From an uncultured Clostridia bacterium (GTDB lineage Bacteria; Bacillota; Clostridia; Oscillospirales; CAG-272), in assembly GCA_944381075.1 (NCBI GenBank), contig CALWJT010000044.1, forward strand, positions 1 to 36,849: a DNA stretch of 36,849 nt, in the 5' to 3' direction. Numbering within the stretch: the stretch's first letter is position 1; each line of letters begins with the position of its first letter. The translations under genes and the position numbers were made by a program. Shown here one piece after another: positions 6,892-17,323 of this stretch. The notes below the pieces were generated by a model, which did not search any database, was not told the DNA's origin, and worked only from the letters and a program-made list of their open reading frames with translations.

Positions 6892-8178
6892 TCAGTCCAC
6901 AAAATCGAATTCGAGATCGTACAGGCTGACGGTATCCCCGTCTCGAATGCCGAGCGCGCGCATTTTTTCGATGATCCCTTTTTCGCGCAGCATTTTTTCA
7001 AAATACATGAACGATTCGCGGTCGTCAAAATTGATGCCGCTCATGAGCCATTTGAGCCAGTCGCCTTCCACATACCAGACGCCGTCCTCGCGGCGGGCCG
7101 TGATATCGTCGGGGTTTTTCGGCTCCGGCGGGGCTTTCTCATATTCCGGTTCATAAATGGTGATGGGGGGAAGCTTCTGAAGCGTTCCATAGATTTTTTG
7201 ACAAAGCGTTTTGACGTTCTCGCCGGACGCAGCGCTGATATAAACGATCTCATAGCCAAGCGAGGCGGCGAACGCATCCCATTCGGCCTTGATTTTTTCT
7301 GCGGCGTCGGGGGACAGCAGGTCATATTTGTTGGCGGCAAGGATCTGCGGGCGGGAGGCGAGCTCCTCGCTGTATTGACGAAGCTCCTCTTGGATGAGCT
7401 TCACATCCTCCATGGGATCCCGTCCCTCAGAACCGGAGATGTCGACGACATGGACAAGCAGCCGGCAGCGATCTACATGCCTGAGAAAATCGTGTCCAAG
7501 TCCCAATCCCTCGGCGGCACCTTTGATGAGCCCAGGAATGTCGGCGGCGACAAAGGAGTGTCCTTCTCCCACGGATACGACGCCGAGCATGGGAGAAAGC
7601 GTGGTGAAAGGATAATTGGCGATTTTCGGTCTGGCCTTTGAGATCATGGAGAGAAGGGTAGACTTTCCGACGTTCGGAAGTCCGACGAACCCTACATCCG
7701 CCAGCATCTTCAGCTCAAGGATGATCTCTTTTTCCTCGCCTTCGAGCCCGTTTTTCGCGAAGCGCGGCGCCTGCCTTGTCGGCGTTGCGAAGTGTCGGTT
7801 CCCCCAGCCGCCTCGTCCGCCGCGCGCCGCGACGAATGGCTCGCACCGGCTCATATCCTTGATGATTTTTCCTGTTTCGGCGTCGCGAATGACCGTTCCC
7901 TCCGGAACAGGGATGAGAAGGTCGGGCGCGGTCGCTCCATGAAATTTCGCCGGCATGCCGTCGCCGCCGTTTCCAGCGACGAACTTTTTCCGGTTGCGGA
8001 AATCGAGCAGGGTGCCTGTCCCCTTGTCGATGACAAAAACGATGTTGCCGCCGTGCCCTCCGTCGCCGCCGTCGGGGCCGCCGTGGGAAACATATTTTTC
8101 CCGGCGGAAGGAGATACAGCCGTTGCCGCCGTTTCCTGCTTTGATATAGATTTTGACGCGGTCATAAAAGTCTGCCAT
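6892..8178 (-). CDS. obgE: GTPase Obg
   Basis: A 428-residue Obg GTPase, a factor in 50S ribosome assembly and stress control. The glycine-rich Obg fold is at about 1-158 (FYDRVKIYIKAGNGGNGC, HGGPDGGDGGHGGNI). The G domain at about 160-330 has G1 GLPNVGKST, a G3-type DIPGLIKGAAEG and G4 NKYDL. A C-terminal OCT domain follows (about 350-428, ending in YDLEFDFVD). The OCT domain is typical of Gram-positive Obg. The start at 8178 has GAAAGGAAA upstream, and the gene has its own promoter at 8226-8254 and its own terminator. Confidence 0.97.
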   Translation of the reverse strand: MADFYDRVKIYIKAGNGGNGCISFRREKYVSHGGPDGGDGGHGGNIVFVIDKGTGTLLDFRNRKKFVAGNGGDGMPAKFHGATAPDLLIPVPEGTVIRDAETGKIIKDMSRCEPFVAARGGRGGWGNRHFATPTRQAPRFAKNGLEGEEKEIILELKMLADVGFVGLPNVGKSTLLSMISKARPKIANYPFTTLSPMLGVVSVGEGHSFVAADIPGLIKGAAEGLGLGHDFLRHVDRCRLLVHVVDISGSEGRDPMEDVKLIQEELRQYSEELASRPQILAANKYDLLSPDAAEKIKAEWDAFAASLGYEIVYISAASGENVKTLCQKIYGTLQKLPPITIYEPEYEKAPPEPKNPDDITARREDGVWYVEGDWLKWLMSGINFDDRESFMYFEKMLREKGIIEKMRALGIRDGDTVSLYDLEFDFVD

Positions 8179-8225
8179 AGCCTGCGTTTCCTTTCACGGA
8201 ACAAAAATATTAGGATTAGAATAAC

Positions 8226-8254
8226 ACTATATCATAGAAAATCCCGCACGTCAA
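8226..8254 (-). promoter_or_regulatory. Promoter of obgE
   Basis: TTGACG (8249-8254), 17-bp spacer, TATAGT (8226-8231) on the minus strand, between the ligA stop and the obgE start. Confidence 0.75.
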
Positions 8255-8281
8255 GCCGCCGGAAAATGCTTTCCGCAGGCG

Positions 8282-10327
<2,046 letters not shown>

Positions 10328-10435
10328 TCAGAGAATACGGGGATGCGGATGCCGCCTTCCGCTGCTTTTCCCATAGGGGGATGCGTGCCGAAGCTTTGCC
10401 GCAGGGGAACCCGCCGTGCGGTATCCGCTCAGCGC

Positions 10436-11341
10436 CTATTTTCCCATGCCGCTATTGGGCAGCTTTTTTTCTGCTTTGACATACCAGTCCGGTACGATGC
10501 TGCGGAAATGGCTGTACCAGGAAAGCACGTCCTGCGCCTGACGCATCATGACGTCAAGCTCGCTTTGTCCGAAATCCATTGCCCAATAGACCGAGGACAG
10601 CAGGTTGCTCCCGATATAAAATGCAAGACATGCCCAGAACTTTGCCGGCGGGCTGAAATCAAAGTAGCCATCTACCATGCCGGCGGCAAACTCGAACGAG
10701 GACTGCGCACACCAGACGATGCGATTGAATTCCTCCCACGGGTCTCCGAAATCGAACCGGTCAAAATCGAGCAGGAGGATCGCTTCGTTTTCTATCATCA
10801 TATTGCCGATATGATAATCGCCGTGCTGGAAGGTCTGGGGACGGTCCTGAAGAACGCTCCGATTCCGTGTAAGATAGGCGATCACCTCGCTGTCTCCGGC
10901 AAACCGAAGTCCGCAGTCAAGATATTTTTGGATCTTCATGTCGGTTTTTCGGCCAAAGCGTTTGTGCCAGTCCTCCTGGTCCGCCGGAGCGGGTATGGTG
11001 TGGATGCGCTTGAGGATTTTTCCTGCCTGAAGTCCCAGCGCGTATTGTGCGGGCTTGGAAAGGGAGGGGACCGCCGCTTCTGCCTCCGTGCCGTCGATCC
11101 ATGTAAAAAGGGTGTAGAAGCCGTCCTCGCATTCGCCGCTCTCAACAGGTCTGCACATGGGAATGCCCAGTGCCGAAAGGCGCCTCAGTAGCGCTGTCAG
11201 CGCCTTTTGCCTTTCCATTCTGTCGAGGGGCGCGATCCTTAGGAAATATTTGTCTTTTGAAGCCGTTTGGACGCAATATTTCTGATCGCGGGAAAAGCCC
11301 TTATAAATTGCTTCTTTGCTTATGATGTCCTGAAAGATCAC
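10436..11341 (-). CDS. Aminoglycoside-phosphotransferase-fold kinase
   Basis: A 301-residue APH/choline-kinase-fold protein. The N-lobe lysine region is around KYFLRIAP. The catalytic loop is HGDYHIGNMM (Brenner-type HxDxxxxN) near residue 193. The metal-binding segment LLLDFDRFDFGDPWEEF follows 13 residues later. The family includes aminoglycoside, macrolide, homoserine, choline and fructosamine kinases; the substrate here cannot be assigned, and being in a housekeeping region does not suggest a resistance gene. The start codon is GTG (11339-11341), well placed after AGGAGAA. Its promoter is at 11447-11475. Confidence 0.85.
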   Translation of the reverse strand: MIFQDIISKEAIYKGFSRDQKYCVQTASKDKYFLRIAPLDRMERQKALTALLRRLSALGIPMCRPVESGECEDGFYTLFTWIDGTEAEAAVPSLSKPAQYALGLQAGKILKRIHTIPAPADQEDWHKRFGRKTDMKIQKYLDCGLRFAGDSEVIAYLTRNRSVLQDRPQTFQHGDYHIGNMMIENEAILLLDFDRFDFGDPWEEFNRIVWCAQSSFEFAAGMVDGYFDFSPPAKFWACLAFYIGSNLLSSVYWAMDFGQSELDVMMRQAQDVLSWYSHFRSIVPDWYVKAEKKLPNSGMGK

Positions 11342-11446
11342 GGTGTTCTCCTGATACGCCTCCGCTTTCCCGCGGAAACGTCATTTTGCATCGGCGCTGA
11401 GGCCTGCGGGCGAGCCGGTCCAGCCTTTTTCGTTTTCATTTTTTAC

Positions 11447-11475
11447 AGTATAGCATAAAAGAAAAAATCTGTAAA
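11447..11475 (-). promoter_or_regulatory. Promoter of APH-fold kinase gene
   Basis: TTTACA (11470-11475), 17-bp spacer, TATACT (11447-11452) on the minus strand. Confidence 0.7.
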
Positions 11476-11624
11476 TGGTTTCCGGTGGAAAATCTCCTTT
11501 TGGGTTTGTCCAAGGGACAGCGGCCGCCTTTCGGTACATATAGAATATTATCGCACTTTTTTGTGAAAAATCACAAGAAATCAAAATAAATTTTGAATAA
11601 ATTTGAAAATATTTGAGAAAACAG

Positions 11625-11653
11625 TTGATTAACCGAGGGGAATGTATTATAAT
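11625..11653 (+). promoter_or_regulatory. Promoter of DUF3006-sugar operon
   Basis: TTGATT (11625-11630), 17-bp spacer, TATAAT (11648-11653), 55 bp upstream of the DUF3006 gene. The region between this and the divergent kinase promoter (11476-11624) is AT-rich; I see no gene in it. Confidence 0.75.
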
Positions 11654-11707
11654 ATACACATTAAACTAGGGGAAGAATGGGATTCTGTTTTTCCGGCAGG
11701 AGGAAGT

Positions 11708-11944
11708 ATGAAGCAGATGCAGGTGGATCGGTTCGAGGAGGGGCTGGCCGTTCTCGTGGACGAGGAGGAGCGTCTCTATCCGGTCCCTGCGGATTCCTTC
11801 GGCTTTGTTCTGCATGCGGGGGACGTTCTGGCCGTGGAAATGCAGGATGGGAAGCCTTGCCGCGCACGTTTCCTTGCGGAGGAAACAGAGGCGCGAAAGG
11901 CTCGCGCGGCGGAGCTGATGCTGAAGCTGAAGCGGCGTCCGTAG
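11708..11944 (+). CDS. DUF3006 domain protein
   Basis: A 78-residue protein that matches the DUF3006 pattern: QVDRFEEGLAVLVDEEE at the start, a central LHAGDVLAVEMQDG, and a charged C-terminal helix (EARKARAAELMLKLKRR). The function of the family is not known; it is a small beta-barrel-like domain often found near secreted metallo-hydrolases, none of which is here. I chose ATG 11708 after GGAGGAAGT; an upstream in-frame ATG at 11642 lies within six bases of the -10 box and cannot be the start. It is the first gene after the promoter and is followed 60 nt later by the zinc dehydrogenase. Confidence 0.7.
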   Translation: MKQMQVDRFEEGLAVLVDEEERLYPVPADSFGFVLHAGDVLAVEMQDGKPCRARFLAEETEARKARAAELMLKLKRRP

Positions 11945-12004
11945 CCCCGGAAAAAGTCAAGCGCATTCGGCGATGCGTGATGTTCGCCGGGAAAGGATAG
12001 AGTT

Positions 12005-13267
12005 ATGAAGACCAAAGCAGTAAGATTATACGGCGTGGGGGACCTCAGGCTCGAAGAATTCGAGCTCCCGCCCATTACGGAATCGGAGATTCTCGCGCAC
12101 GTTATCTCGGACAGCATCTGCATGTCCACCTACAAGGCGGCCTCGCAGGGCGCGGCGCACAAGCGCGTGCCGGAGGATATTGCGGAGAATCCTGTCATCG
12201 TGGGACATGAGTTCTGCGGGGAGATCCTTGAGGTGGGCGAGAAATGGAAGCATAAATACAAGGCGGGCGACCGGTTTGTCATCCAGCCTGCGCTGAACTA
12301 TAAGGGAAGCCTTGCCGCGCCGGGCTATTCCTATCGGTATATCGGCGGCGACGCCACCTATATCATCATTCCGAACGAAGTGATGGAGATGGACTGTCTG
12401 TTCCCGTATGCGGGGGAAGCCTATTTCTACGGCTCCTTGTCCGAGCCGATGTCCTGCATCGTAGGCGGCTATCATGCCAATTATCATGTAAAGCAGGGAA
12501 CCTACATCCATGAAATGGGTATCCGCGAGGGTGGAAATCTTGCGATCCTTGCCGGTGCAGGGCCGATGGGACTCGGCGCTATCGATTATGCAGTACATAG
12601 CGACAGGCGTCCCTCGCGGGTCGTCGTGACGGATCTTGACGACGCCCGCCTTGCGCGGGCGGCGTCGATCGTGACGCCGCAGGATGCAGCGGAAAACGGC
12701 GTGGAGCTGGTTTATCTGAATACCGGCGCGATGGAAAATCCTGTGGAGACGCTGCGGAGAATGACAGAGGGACACGGCTTTGACGACGTATTCGTATATG
12801 CGCCCGTGAGATCCGTCGTCGAGATGGCGGATGCGCTGCTGGCGCGCGACGGCTGTCTCAATTTCTTTGCGGGACCGACGGACCCTTCGTTCTCTGCCAT
12901 GTTCAATTTCTACAACGTGCATTATTCCGGTACGCACATCGTCGGCACGTCGGGCGGCAACAGCGCCGACATGCTCGAATCCATCGCCATGATGGAAAAG
13001 GGAAGAATCAATCCCGCGGCGATGATCACGCATGTCGGAGGACTGGACAGCGTCTGCGAAACGACGCTGAATCTGCCGCATATCAAGGGCGGCAAGAAGC
13101 TCGTTTACACCAATATTTCCATGCCGATGACGGCGATTGCGGATTTTGCGGAACTTGGGAAACATAATCCGGTCCTCGCGTCGCTTGCCAAGATCGTGGA
13201 AAAGAACAACGGACTTTGGTGTGCAGAGGCGGAGGCCTATCTGCTGGCGAACGCGAAGGCCATTTGA
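12005..13267 (+). CDS. Zinc-dependent dehydrogenase, sorbose-1-phosphate-reductase-like
   Basis: A 420-residue medium-chain dehydrogenase. The N-terminal GroES-like part has GHEFCGEILEVG (zinc-ligand His-Glu), a Cys at residue 39 in place of the usual catalytic-zinc Cys, and SLSEPMSC with the conserved Glu. The Rossmann part begins with LAILAGAGPMGLGAIDYA and the acidic VVTDLD strand end, which favours NAD(H). The four-cysteine structural-zinc lobe is missing. Overall layout resembles the SorE-type L-sorbose-1-phosphate reductases. The partners (aldolase/SDR and PHP proteins) point to sugar or sugar-phosphate breakdown; the true substrate is unknown. Confidence 0.75.
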   Translation: MKTKAVRLYGVGDLRLEEFELPPITESEILAHVISDSICMSTYKAASQGAAHKRVPEDIAENPVIVGHEFCGEILEVGEKWKHKYKAGDRFVIQPALNYKGSLAAPGYSYRYIGGDATYIIIPNEVMEMDCLFPYAGEAYFYGSLSEPMSCIVGGYHANYHVKQGTYIHEMGIREGGNLAILAGAGPMGLGAIDYAVHSDRRPSRVVVTDLDDARLARAASIVTPQDAAENGVELVYLNTGAMENPVETLRRMTEGHGFDDVFVYAPVRSVVEMADALLARDGCLNFFAGPTDPSFSAMFNFYNVHYSGTHIVGTSGGNSADMLESIAMMEKGRINPAAMITHVGGLDSVCETTLNLPHIKGGKKLVYTNISMPMTAIADFAELGKHNPVLASLAKIVEKNNGLWCAEAEAYLLANAKAI

Positions 13268-13291
13268 CAGGGACTGCCGGATCTATATAAT
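13264..13291 (+). promoter_or_regulatory. Internal promoter before aldolase/SDR gene
   Basis: TTGACA (13264-13269), 16-bp spacer, TATAAT (13286-13291). Both boxes are exact consensus. The -35 box overlaps the stop codon of the dehydrogenase gene. It would allow the aldolase-PHP pair to be expressed without the first two genes. Confidence 0.65.
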
Positions 13292-13336
13292 ATTAAGAAA
13301 TTTATCCATCGTTCAGACGGAAAGAAAGAGGCATAT

Positions 13337-15298
13337 ATGGAACTTGATGCACTGATCGAAATGTCACATAAATACGGTGCGGACGCGGACTTCGTCCTCG
13401 CCGGAGGCGGCAATACCTCCTATAAGACGGCGGATACGCTGTATATCAAAGGTTCCGGCACACGGCTTGCGTCCATCGACGCTTCCGGCTTTGTCAAAAT
13501 GGACAGAGCAAAGCTTGCCAGCATCTGGGATATGAAATTTTCCTCGGAGGAAAAGCAAAGAGAGGCCGAGGTCCTGTCGGCGATGATGGCCGCGCGTGAA
13601 GCGGGAGAGGAAGGAAAGCGGCCGAGCGTGGAAACGCTGCTTCATGACCTGTTCCCGCAGAGACTGGTGCTCCATGTGCATCCCGCGCTTGTCAACGGAA
13701 TGACCTGCGGACGCGCAGGCAAGAAGATCGCGGCGGAGCTTTTCCCGGATGCGATCTGGGTCCCGTCAACGAAGCCGGGCTATATTCTTGCTTCCGTCTG
13801 CCGGGAAAAAATGGAGGAATACCGGAAGAAAAACGGGCGCGACGTGAGCCTGCTGTTCCTCGGCAATCACGGCGTTTTCTTTGCTGCTGATACGACGGAG
13901 GGGATCGATGCGCTTGTCACGGAAGTCATGGTGAAGCTGCGTGCATCGGTCGAGACCTTGCCTAATGCAGGTGAGGCGGTGTACGACCGTGAGATGGCGA
14001 AGCGCCTTGTTCCGGAGCTTCGCATGCTGTATGCGGACGGCGGGGAAGCGTGCGTCCGGTTTTCCGTCCATCGCGACATCCTGATGTTCGCTTCGGACGA
14101 AAAGCATTTTTCGGCGGTGCGCGGTGCGTTCACGCCGGACCATATCGTATACTGCGGCGTCTCGCCGATGCTTGTGAAATCGGACGGAGAGGATACGCCG
14201 GAGCGTCTTGCGCGGGAATTTGAAAAATTCGTCAAGCATAACGGCGCCGCGCCGAAGATCGTGCTCGTCACGGGCGTGGGCATGTTCGCCTGCGGCAGAA
14301 CGAAAAAGGAAGCCGATACGGCGGCGTCGCTTTTCGAGGACGCGATGAAGATCGCAGTTTATGCCCAGTCGTTCGGCGGACCGCTGCCGCTCGATTCCGA
14401 AATGTCGGATTTCATCCGGAACTGGGAAGCGGAAAGCTATCGTTCCGGCGTCTCTCTTGCGGGTGCCGCGAAAAAGCGGCTTTCCGGCAAGATATCCATT
14501 GTGACGGGCGCGGCGCAGGGCTTTGGTCTCGGTATCGCGCAGGCGATGGCAAGGGAAGGCGCTTACGTCGTGATCGCGGATATGAATGAGGCGGGTGCTG
14601 CGGCGGCGGCAAAATCGCTTTGCGATGCCTATGGCGACGGAACGGCGATCTCGGTGGGGGCCAACGTATCCGACGAGCAGTCCGTCTCCGACATGATCGA
14701 TACGGCCGTCCTTGCCTACGGCGGACTTGACATTTTTGTGAACAATGCCGGCATCGTCCGCGCGGGGAGCCTTGAGGAGATGACCAAGGCGAATTTTGAG
14801 CTTGTCACGTCCGTCAATTACACCGCGTATTTTCTCTGTGCAAAATATGCGTGCGTGCCAATGAAGATCCAGCACGCCTATGCGCCGGACCGCATGTCCG
14901 ACATCATCGAGATCAACTCGAAGTCGGGACTTGCCGGAAGCAATAAGAATTTTGCTTATGCCGGCAGCAAATTCGGCGGCATCGGGCTTACCGAAAGCTT
15001 TGCGCTGGAGCTTGCGCCCTACGGCATCAAGGTGAACGCGATCTGCCCCGGCAACTATCTCGACGGACCGCTGTGGACGGATCCGGAGCGCGGCCTTTTC
15101 GTCCAGTATCTGAAAGCGGGGAAGGTGCCCGGCGCTAAGACGGTGGAGGATGTCAAGGCGTATTACGAGAGCAAGGTGCCGCTCGGACGCGGCTGCCTGC
15201 CGGAGGATATCGCGCGCGCGCTGTTTTATATCGTCGAGCAGCAGTATGAGACCGGTCAGGCGCTTCCCGTGACCGGCGGACAGGAAATGCTCAAATGA
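13337..15298 (+). CDS. Bifunctional class II aldolase / short-chain dehydrogenase
   Basis: A 653-residue fusion. Residues about 1-370 are a class II aldolase/adducin domain with the metal-binding His-x-His (LVLHVHPALVNGMT) and a further His in LLFLGNHGVFF. Residues about 385-653 are a classical SDR with VTGAAQGFGLGIAQAM, NNAGIV, the catalytic serine region INSKSG, and YAGSK holding the Tyr-Lys pair. This architecture is that of RhaE/YuxG-type proteins, where the aldolase splits rhamnulose-1-phosphate to DHAP and lactaldehyde and the SDR acts on the aldehyde. No other rhamnose gene is nearby, so another deoxysugar or ketose phosphate is equally possible. Start ATG follows GAAAGAGG; the stop is 18 nt before the PHP gene. 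Confidence 0.82.
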   Translation: MELDALIEMSHKYGADADFVLAGGGNTSYKTADTLYIKGSGTRLASIDASGFVKMDRAKLASIWDMKFSSEEKQREAEVLSAMMAAREAGEEGKRPSVETLLHDLFPQRLVLHVHPALVNGMTCGRAGKKIAAELFPDAIWVPSTKPGYILASVCREKMEEYRKKNGRDVSLLFLGNHGVFFAADTTEGIDALVTEVMVKLRASVETLPNAGEAVYDREMAKRLVPELRMLYADGGEACVRFSVHRDILMFASDEKHFSAVRGAFTPDHIVYCGVSPMLVKSDGEDTPERLAREFEKFVKHNGAAPKIVLVTGVGMFACGRTKKEADTAASLFEDAMKIAVYAQSFGGPLPLDSEMSDFIRNWEAESYRSGVSLAGAAKKRLSGKISIVTGAAQGFGLGIAQAMAREGAYVVIADMNEAGAAAAAKSLCDAYGDGTAISVGANVSDEQSVSDMIDTAVLAYGGLDIFVNNAGIVRAGSLEEMTKANFELVTSVNYTAYFLCAKYACVPMKIQHAYAPDRMSDIIEINSKSGLAGSNKNFAYAGSKFGGIGLTESFALELAPYGIKVNAICPGNYLDGPLWTDPERGLFVQYLKAGKVPGAKTVEDVKAYYESKVPLGRGCLPEDIARALFYIVEQQYETGQALPVTGGQEMLK

Positions 15299-15316
15299 GA
15301 GAGGGGAATTTTGCAG

Positions 15317-16612
15317 ATGCAGCTGGAGCTTCTGATCGAAGGACTGAACGCGCCGGAGCGGGACGACAGGCTCGCGGCGCTTGCCGAAATCTATGAAATG
15401 AGCCGGCGGGGAGAGATCCCGACGCCGGAAAAAACCGATTTTGTCAACAATCATATCCATACGATTTATTCCTTTTCTCCGTATTCTCCGACCAAGGCCG
15501 TCTATATGGCATGGCAGAACGGACTTGCGACGGCGGGGATCATGGACCACGATTCGCTTTCCGGCGCGAGGGAATTCCTTGCGGCGGCGGAGATCGTGGG
15601 GCTTCCTGTGACCGTCGGCATGGAATGCCGTGCCTCGATGCGGCATACGAGGCTTGACGGACTTCGCATCAACAATCCCGACCAGAAGTCGATCGCCTAT
15701 GTAGCGCTGCACGGCGTACCGCATCAGAACATCGATATGATCAACAATATTTTTGAGTATTATCGATTCTGCCGGAACAAGCGCAATCGGAAGATGTGCG
15801 AGAATATCACAGAGCTGATGCGTCCCTTCGGCATTTCACTGGACTTTGACCGGGATGTCTATCCGATTTCCATGGCAAAGGAGGGCGGCAGCATCACGGA
15901 GCGCCATATCCTTTATGCGCTGACCAAAAAGATCACGGCGAAGTACCGCACGCCGGAGCAGGTCGTCGCCTTCCTTGCCGGCGAGATGAAGATCCCGATT
16001 TCGGATAAGGTAAGACGCCAGATCTTGTCGGGCAGGGATACGCCGGATTTCTATGAATATGATATCCTCGGCGCGCTGAAAAGCAATCTTGTGGAGAAGT
16101 TTTATATCCCCGCGGAGGCAGAATGCCCCGATATCTACGAGCTTGAAAAGATCTGCCGTGAATGCGGCGTGGTCCTTGCCTATGCGTATCTCGGAGATGT
16201 TGGCGTCTCTATCACGGGAGATAAGAAAGCGCAGCGGTTCGAGGACGGCTATACCGACCTTCTGTTTGCAGAGATCGAGCGGATCGGGTTCAATGCCGTG
16301 ACGTATATGCCGAGCCGCAACACGGAGGAGCAGCTTCGGGAGATCATGGAGCTTTGCGACGCACATAAGCTTTTCCAGATCAGTGGAGAGGACATCAACT
16401 CGCCGCGCCAGTCGTTCCTCTGCCATGCGATGAAAGCGGATATGTTTTCTCATCTTTCCGATGCCGCCTATGCGCTTATCGGGCATGAGAGAGAAGCGAC
16501 AAAGGACCTTGACCGTGCGATGTTTTCGCCGGCAGTATGCCGCGAGATACCGAATCTGCGTGAGAGATGTGCTTATTTTAAGACAAAAGCGCTGGAGTCC
16601 CAGAACATATAA
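15317..16612 (+). CDS. PHP-domain metal-dependent hydrolase-like protein
   Basis: A 431-residue protein with the polymerase-and-histidinol-phosphatase fold. Metal-ligand motifs are visible: NHIHTIYSFSP (HxH) near residue 48, MDHDSLSG near 78, GMECRASM near 105. PHP enzymes hydrolyse phosphate esters with a trinuclear metal site. The start was set at ATG 15317, with AGAGGGGAA 8 nt upstream; an in-frame TTG at 15311 is possible but too close to it. It follows the aldolase/SDR gene by 18 nt, so it probably removes a phosphate from an intermediate or product of the same pathway (inference). Confidence 0.78.
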   Translation: MQLELLIEGLNAPERDDRLAALAEIYEMSRRGEIPTPEKTDFVNNHIHTIYSFSPYSPTKAVYMAWQNGLATAGIMDHDSLSGAREFLAAAEIVGLPVTVGMECRASMRHTRLDGLRINNPDQKSIAYVALHGVPHQNIDMINNIFEYYRFCRNKRNRKMCENITELMRPFGISLDFDRDVYPISMAKEGGSITERHILYALTKKITAKYRTPEQVVAFLAGEMKIPISDKVRRQILSGRDTPDFYEYDILGALKSNLVEKFYIPAEAECPDIYELEKICRECGVVLAYAYLGDVGVSITGDKKAQRFEDGYTDLLFAEIERIGFNAVTYMPSRNTEEQLREIMELCDAHKLFQISGEDINSPRQSFLCHAMKADMFSHLSDAAYALIGHEREATKDLDRAMFSPAVCREIPNLRERCAYFKTKALESQNI

Positions 16613-16617
16613 AAAGC

Positions 16618-16658
16618 ACAGCGCGGGGTCTCTGCCGCATGCAGAGACCCCGCGCTGT
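16618..16658. terminator. Strong hairpin after PHP gene
   Basis: An 18-bp perfect GC-rich inverted repeat (16618-16635 with 16641-16658), 5-nt loop, 6 nt after the PHP stop codon. On the plus strand no T-run follows it; on the minus strand TGCTTTTTATA follows. It looks like a terminator drawn in the minus direction, although no minus-strand gene ends here. On the plus strand it may act as a barrier or 3'-end stabiliser. Confidence 0.6.
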
Positions 16659-16765
16659 TGCTGTAGAGCAAAAAAAGTGCAGATTTGGGAGGAAGTCTGA
16701 CGGGTATATTTTTGTGAAAAAAGAAATTCGCAAAATTGTATGAAACACATTGGAGCGAACATCCT

Positions 16766-17323
16766 ATGGAATGGATACAATATCGAAAAGAACAGAATGA
16801 CAAAGCGATAGAGAGCAGGATCCTTGGCCTTGAGGAAACGGCATGGCCGGGAGCGGCGCAGGAGAGCTTTCCTGCGGCTGCGGACACTTATGTTTTGTCC
16901 CTTGTGCTGCTGGATTCCGATATGGCGGTCTGCCATGTCGGGATTCGGAAAAAAGAACTGGTTCATAAAAAGATCGACTATATGGCGTATGGCCTCAGCG
17001 AGGTCGTGACCCATCCTACCTACCGGCGCCGCGGTCTTGGCACTCAAATGCTGCGTCGGGCGGCGGACTTTATCTTATCGCAGAGTCCGGATATCAGCAT
17101 TTTCACTTGTGCGCCGAAGTATGCCGCATTTTATGAAAGCGCGGGGTGGCAGACGGCAAGGGGAGCCTCTCTTGTCGGGGGCTCGAGCGCGGCGCCGTTC
17201 CGAAGCGACAGCCTCGGACTTGTCACAATGATCCGGTGGATTTCCGATAAGGGGATCGCCCACAAGAAAGATTTTGAAGATACGGATATTGTTCTGGAAT
17301 TGGGAGAAAACCAGCTCTGGTAA
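16766..17323 (+). CDS. GNAT family N-acetyltransferase
   Basis: A 185-residue GNAT protein. The acetyl-CoA binding motif A is clear: VVTHPTYRRRGLGTQMLRRA (R/Q-x-x-G-x-G/A). Motif B is the segment AAFYESAGW, which is usual in the family. The ATG at 16766 has GGAG 10 nt upstream; an in-frame TTG at 16736 has no ribosome site. Substrate unknown. The gene stands alone between two non-coding stretches. Confidence 0.85.
   Translation: MEWIQYRKEQNDKAIESRILGLEETAWPGAAQESFPAAADTYVLSLVLLDSDMAVCHVGIRKKELVHKKIDYMAYGLSEVVTHPTYRRRGLGTQMLRRAADFILSQSPDISIFTCAPKYAAFYESAGWQTARGASLVGGSSAAPFRSDSLGLVTMIRWISDKGIAHKKDFEDTDIVLELGENQLW

Noticed and set aside
10436-11341. Calling the APH-fold kinase an antibiotic resistance gene
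   Set aside because: The catalytic loop is generic to the family, and the surroundings are housekeeping genes without mobile elements.
12026-13165. A 379-codon minus-strand open frame opposite the zinc dehydrogenase gene
   Set aside because: Antisense shadow caused by GC-rich codons; composition rich in His and Arg.
13766-15724. A 652-codon open frame on the minus strand opposite the aldolase/SDR gene
   Set aside because: It is the antisense shadow of a gene with clear family motifs; its product is Arg/His-rich without any recognisable domain and has no promoter or ribosome site.
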